Positions 4,511 through 7,836 of a DNA stretch of 7,836 nt are shown in pieces. The stretch covers positions 31,100-38,935 of the forward strand of contig DBZU01000017.1 of the NCBI GenBank assembly GCA_002311285.1. The letters run 5' to 3'. The position numbers and the translations under genes are program-made. The DNA is from Dehalococcoidia bacterium UBA1152 (GTDB taxonomy: Bacteria > Chloroflexota > Dehalococcoidia > Lucifugimonadales > UBA2962). How positions within the stretch are numbered: position 1 is the stretch's first letter; every line of letters starts with the position of its first letter. A model generated the notes under the pieces. That model did not search any database. It was not told the DNA's origin and worked only from the letters and a program-made list of their open reading frames with translations.

Positions 4511-6022
4511 ATGGCAGGTAAGGGACAGGATATAGCGGCAGTAATTAGGAAACAGATTGAAGACTTTGGTAGTGAGCTCACTCTTGTGGATGTTGGAACA
4601 GTGATTGAAGTCGGAGATGGAGTTGCACGGATACATGGCCTATCTGGTGTAAGTTACTCTGAACTCCTTGAATTTGAGGGTGGCATAACTGGCCTTGCCA
4701 TGAATTTAGAAGAAGATTCAGTAGGTGCAGTGATTTTAGACGATCCTTTGTCAGTTAAGGAAGGCTCTGAAGTTAGAAGTACTGGAAAGATAATTGAAGT
4801 CGCGGTTGGGGAACAGCTTATTGGAAGAGTTGTTGATCCGTTAGGGGAGCCAATTGATGGTAAGGGGCCGACGGGCTCGACTAAGAGTATGCCAGCAGAG
4901 ATAGTCGCCCCAGACGTAGCTTCCCGTAGTCCGGTAAATTCTCCTGCAGCCACAGGTATTAAATCAGTAGACGGGATGATACCTATTGGAAGAGGGCAGA
5001 GGGAACTAATAATCGGAGATCGGTCGACCGGAAAATCGATGATTGCGATTGATACTATTATTAATCAAAAAGGCGGAGATTTAACTTGTGTCTATGTGGC
5101 AATTGGACAGAAAGCATCTAAAGTAGCACAAACAGTAGCGCAGTTAGACAAATTTGGAGCGATGGAGCATACCATTGTGGTCGCCGCAAACTCTGCTGAC
5201 CCAGCTGCAATGCAGTACCTTGCTCCTTATGCTGGGTGCGCGATGGCAGAACATTTTATGAATCAAGGCAAAGATGCACTTATTGTTTATGATGATTTAT
5301 CTAAACACGCTTGGGCTTACAGGCAAATGTCTCTTTTGTTAAGGCGTCCTCCAGGACGTGAAGCGTATCCTGGGGATGTTTTCTATCTTCATAGTCGTCT
5401 TTTGGAACGCGCTGCAAAGTTAGATGAAGCTAGCGGAGGGGGGTCTCTAACGGCTTTGCCAATCATTGAAACTACAGCCGGAGATGTGTCGGCATACGTT
5501 CCTACAAATGTTATATCTATTACTGATGGCCAAATATATTTAGAATCTGAATTATTTAACTCTGGTATAAGGCCAGCGATAAATGCAGGCTTATCGGTAT
5601 CTCGAGTGGGAGCTGCGGCTCAGACGAAGGCAATGAAATCTGTTGCTGGTGGATTACGCATTCAATTGGCTCAATATAGAGAGTTAGCAACGTTTGCTCA
5701 GTTCGGCACGGCGGATTTGGATGAAGCTACAAGATCACAGCTTGCTAGAGGGCAAAGAGCCGTTGAAATTTTGAAACAAGACCAAAACCAACCTCTAAGC
5801 GTAGCGGATCAGGTAATTGTTATGTATGCCTTATCTAATGGCTATTTGGATGATGTTGAAGTGGAAAAGATTCAAGCTACTGAGGAGTTATTACGTAGTT
5901 TTATGCAGTCTAGCCATGCTGAGATTATAAGCTCAATTAATGATTCTGGTGAATTAAGCGACGATGGTTCCAAAAATCTTAACAAAGCTCTCGAAGAATT
6001 TAAAAAGACTATAGTTGGTTAA
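4511..6022 (+). CDS. atpA: ATP synthase subunit alpha (F1)
   Basis: Non-catalytic nucleotide-binding subunit, three per head. It has 503 residues, typical length. In order: N-terminal delta-binding segment and beta-barrel (about 1-95, with VDVGTVIEVGDGVARIHGL), nucleotide-binding domain (about 96-375) and helical C-terminal domain. The P-loop is GDRSTGKS (169-176, Lys175), the Walker B strand is ALIVYDD (256-262), and the arginine finger that reaches the beta catalytic site is Arg365 in LSVSRVG. Segments such as RRPPGREAYPGDVFYLHSRL and SLTALPIIET are near invariant. The P-loop differs from the usual GDRQTGKT at two places (Ser172, Ser176). DDLSKHAWAYRQ has Trp268 where smaller residues are usual. 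ATG start with GGGAG (4500-4504) 6 bases upstream. The stop codon is 2 bases before the atpG start, suggesting coupled translation. Confidence 0.98.
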   Translation: MAGKGQDIAAVIRKQIEDFGSELTLVDVGTVIEVGDGVARIHGLSGVSYSELLEFEGGITGLAMNLEEDSVGAVILDDPLSVKEGSEVRSTGKIIEVAVGEQLIGRVVDPLGEPIDGKGPTGSTKSMPAEIVAPDVASRSPVNSPAATGIKSVDGMIPIGRGQRELIIGDRSTGKSMIAIDTIINQKGGDLTCVYVAIGQKASKVAQTVAQLDKFGAMEHTIVVAANSADPAAMQYLAPYAGCAMAEHFMNQGKDALIVYDDLSKHAWAYRQMSLLLRRPPGREAYPGDVFYLHSRLLERAAKLDEASGGGSLTALPIIETTAGDVSAYVPTNVISITDGQIYLESELFNSGIRPAINAGLSVSRVGAAAQTKAMKSVAGGLRIQLAQYRELATFAQFGTADLDEATRSQLARGQRAVEILKQDQNQPLSVADQVIVMYALSNGYLDDVEVEKIQATEELLRSFMQSSHAEIISSINDSGELSDDGSKNLNKALEEFKKTIVG

Positions 6023-6024
6023 AA

Positions 6025-6882
6025 TTGCCTTCAGCACAACAAATAAAACGTAGAATAAAGAGCGTTGATAATACTGCTAAGATAACAAAAGCAATGTCGA
6101 TGATTGCCGCATCTAAAATGAACCGGGCTCAAGAAATGGCATTGAAAAGTAGACCGTATTCTGAACGAATGATGAATTTGCTGGCTGATTTGGCCGCTCA
6201 ACCTCAATTTGAAGATGATGCACATCTTCTTTTAACCGTTAGAGATATAAACAGAATAGGGCTTATAGTGATAACCCCAGATAGAGGACTGACTGGAGGG
6301 CTAAATACCGCAGTTAATCGTTTTGCTGCTCAACATATGTTGCAGTCGGGCCATGAAGCTGAAGTGGTGGCTGTTGGTAAGAAGGCAAGAGACTTTTTTT
6401 CAAGAACAGGCAATCTCAAAGCAGTGTTTACTGATATGGGTGATCGTCCGTCGCCTGCGGATGTAACGCCTATATCTAAAATCGTAGTTGATGAATACTT
6501 AGAAGGTAATGTGGATGCAGTTTACATAATTTATTCAAAATTTGTGAACACTACTCAACAAGTTCCCGAGTTAATAACTCTTCTGCCAGTAGAGCCAGCT
6601 ACATTAGAACAGAAGGATAAAGTGGGTTATATTTATGAACCCAGTTCTGGAGACGTGTTGAACGAGCTACTTCCTCGGTACATTGAGATGCAAATTTATC
6701 ATTCAATTCTGGAGTCTGTGGCTAGCGAACAGTCAGCCCGTATGGTTGCGATGAGAAATGCAACAGATAATGCACTAGAAATGAAATCTGATTTAACGTT
6801 AGAAATGAATAAAGCGAGACAGGAATCTATTACTAGCGAGCTTTTGGATATCGTAGGTGGAGTAGCGGCGGTAGAAGCTTAA
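6025..6882 (+). CDS. atpG: ATP synthase subunit gamma (F1 rotor shaft)
   Basis: Central shaft that turns inside alpha3beta3 and couples c-ring rotation to catalysis. It has 285 residues. The N-terminal helix MPSAQQIKRR-IKSVDNTAKITKAMSMIAASKM (1-33) and the C-terminal helix (about 225-285, with SEQSARMVAMRNATDNA and ITSELLDIVGGVAAVEA) are the paired coiled coil of the family. Between them is a Rossmann-like domain (LIVITPDRGLTGGLN, about 76-90). No insertion like the redox-regulatory one of plastid and cyanobacterial gamma is seen. The start is TTG at 6025, chosen because it gives the canonical N-terminus. It lies 2 bases after the atpA stop and has no Shine-Dalgarno site, so translation probably depends on ribosomes finishing atpA. 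Confidence 0.96.
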   Translation: MPSAQQIKRRIKSVDNTAKITKAMSMIAASKMNRAQEMALKSRPYSERMMNLLADLAAQPQFEDDAHLLLTVRDINRIGLIVITPDRGLTGGLNTAVNRFAAQHMLQSGHEAEVVAVGKKARDFFSRTGNLKAVFTDMGDRPSPADVTPISKIVVDEYLEGNVDAVYIIYSKFVNTTQQVPELITLLPVEPATLEQKDKVGYIYEPSSGDVLNELLPRYIEMQIYHSILESVASEQSARMVAMRNATDNALEMKSDLTLEMNKARQESITSELLDIVGGVAAVEA

Positions 6883-6913
6883 CAAATAATTGAGTATTTT
6901 ATAGGAGAAATTG

Positions 6914-7836
6914 ATGTCTAGTGGAAAGGTAACCCAAGTAATTGGAACCGTAGTCGATGTAGAGTTTTCGGCTGAAGAAATGCCGGGAATATTTAATTCT
7001 ATTGAAACTAAAATAGGAGACCGGCGTTTAGTTCTTGAGGTTGAACAGCATGTTGGAAACAATCGTGTCAGATGTTTAGCAATGGGGCCAACTGAAGGAC
7101 TTACCAGAGGCGTTGAAGTAGTTGATACTGGTGGACCAATATCTGTGCCAGTAGGTGATCCCACTTTGGGTAGGCTATTCAATACTCTTGGGGAGACCCT
7201 GGATGGATTAGATGAGATAAAAGACAGTGAAAGATGGCCGATCCATAGGCCCACCCCTTCATTTGAAGATCAGGCGACTGAAGTTCAGGTCCTTGAGACA
7301 GGCGTTAAAGTTATGGATCTTATAACTCCATTTACCAAGGGCGGGAAAATTGGGACATTTGGTGGTGCTGGAGTTGGTAAGACAGTTATTATCCAAGAGT
7401 TAATAAGAAACATTGGTACTGAACACCAAGGTGTGTCGGTATTTGCTGGAGTGGGTGAAAGATCTCGAGAGGGCAATGATCTATGGCGTGAAATGCAGGA
7501 ATCTGGTGTGATAGATAATACCGTTCTTGTTTTCGGGCAAATGAATGAGCCCCCAGGAATTAGAGCTAGAGTCGCTTTAAGTGGACTTACCATGGCAGAG
7601 TATTTTAAGGAAGAAAGAGGCCAGGATGTACTATTGTTCGTCGATAATATTTACAGGTACATATTGGCAGGTATGGAGGTTTCTGCATTGCTAGGCCGAA
7701 TGCCCTCTGCTGTTGGATACCAGCCAACGCTGTCTACAGAAATGGGAGATTTGCAAGAGAGAATCACATCTAGTAAATCTGGATCAATAACGTCTTTACA
7801 GGCTATATACGTTCCGGCTGATGACTATACGGATCC
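6914..7836 (+). CDS. atpD: ATP synthase subunit beta (F1, catalytic), 3' part missing
   Basis: Catalytic subunit that makes or hydrolyses ATP. The window holds 307 complete codons of an expected 460-480, so the C-terminal domain with the DELSEED region is outside. Visible parts: N-terminal beta-barrel (about 4-80, GKVTQVIGTVVDVEF), P-loop GGAGVGKT (150-157, Lys156), catalytic Glu182 in GERSREGNDLW, Walker B strand VLLFVDN (239-245, Asp244), and SALLGRMPSAVGYQPTL (257-273). The final codons read VPADDYTD, also family-typical. The segment NIYRYILAGMEVS (245-257) differs from the common NIFRFxQAGSEVS. ATG start with AGGAG (6903-6907) 6 bases upstream, 31 bases after atpG. The reading frame is open at the window edge, so it is cut off by the window, not broken. 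Confidence 0.97.
   Translation, partial: MSSGKVTQVIGTVVDVEFSAEEMPGIFNSIETKIGDRRLVLEVEQHVGNNRVRCLAMGPTEGLTRGVEVVDTGGPISVPVGDPTLGRLFNTLGETLDGLDEIKDSERWPIHRPTPSFEDQATEVQVLETGVKVMDLITPFTKGGKIGTFGGAGVGKTVIIQELIRNIGTEHQGVSVFAGVGERSREGNDLWREMQESGVIDNTVLVFGQMNEPPGIRARVALSGLTMAEYFKEERGQDVLLFVDNIYRYILAGMEVSALLGRMPSAVGYQPTLSTEMGDLQERITSSKSGSITSLQAIYVPADDYTD

Noticed and set aside
4229..4636. Antisense reading frame of 135 codons over atpH/atpA
   Set aside because: It lies opposite two well-conserved genes, resembles no family I know and has a composition expected from the reverse of coding DNA. The other minus-strand frames (for example 6799-7254, 7285-7593, 4654-4953) were dismissed for the same reason.
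7831..7836. GGATCC (BamHI site) exactly at the window end, with another at 87-92
   Set aside because: A cloning boundary was considered, but the last codons encode the conserved DDxTDP stretch of beta, so the site follows from normal coding sequence. The site at 87-92 lies in the conserved GLDP codons of pyrF.

Overview
The window holds an almost complete bacterial F-type (F1Fo) ATP synthase operon and two genes in front of it. All genes are on the + strand. Order: pyrF (orotidine 5'-phosphate decarboxylase, subfamily 2), a bifunctional-nuclease (DUF151) gene, a small AtpZ/AtpI-like membrane protein gene, then atpB-atpE-atpF-atpH-atpA-atpG-atpD (subunits a, c, b, delta, alpha, gamma, beta). 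The window ends about two thirds of the way through atpD, so the rest of beta and the expected atpC (epsilon) lie beyond it. I see no RNA gene, insertion sequence, CRISPR array or phage gene, and no frameshift in any gene.

Organism: a low-GC, AT-rich-codon bacterium. Free use of TTG and GTG starts, a DUF151 protein of the Actinobacteria/Chloroflexi type, AtpZ without a full AtpI, and a long subunit a (346 residues) with an inserted hydrophilic loop suggest Chloroflexota, perhaps a Dehalococcoidia/SAR202-like lineage. This is inference from family resemblance, not a database result.

Layout: 1-858 pyrimidine biosynthesis. 859-1013 intergenic, with a good sigma70-type promoter and an overlapping inverted repeat. 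1014-1589 nuclease-family gene. 1590-1722 intergenic, with a weaker promoter candidate and a perfect 15-bp palindrome just before atpZ. 1723-1947 atpZ. 1991-4481 the Fo genes and delta. 4511 to the end, the F1 genes.

How the genes work together: subunits a, b2 and the c-ring form the membrane motor, delta and b2 the stator, gamma the rotor shaft, and alpha3beta3 the catalytic head. AtpZ probably helps assembly or ion supply. The c subunit lacks the usual sodium ligands, so a proton motor is predicted.

No wholly new system is visible. The less ordinary material is in the spacers and starts. The multi-copy subunits (c, b, alpha, beta) have ATG starts with good Shine-Dalgarno sites, while the single-copy subunits (a, delta, gamma) have weak ones. 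The atpE-atpF spacer carries three 14-bp tandem repeats and an inverted repeat around the atpE stop codon. The leaders of atpE and atpF share an 18-nt motif. Subunit a carries an acidic insertion predicted to lie on the outer face near the proton entry channel.
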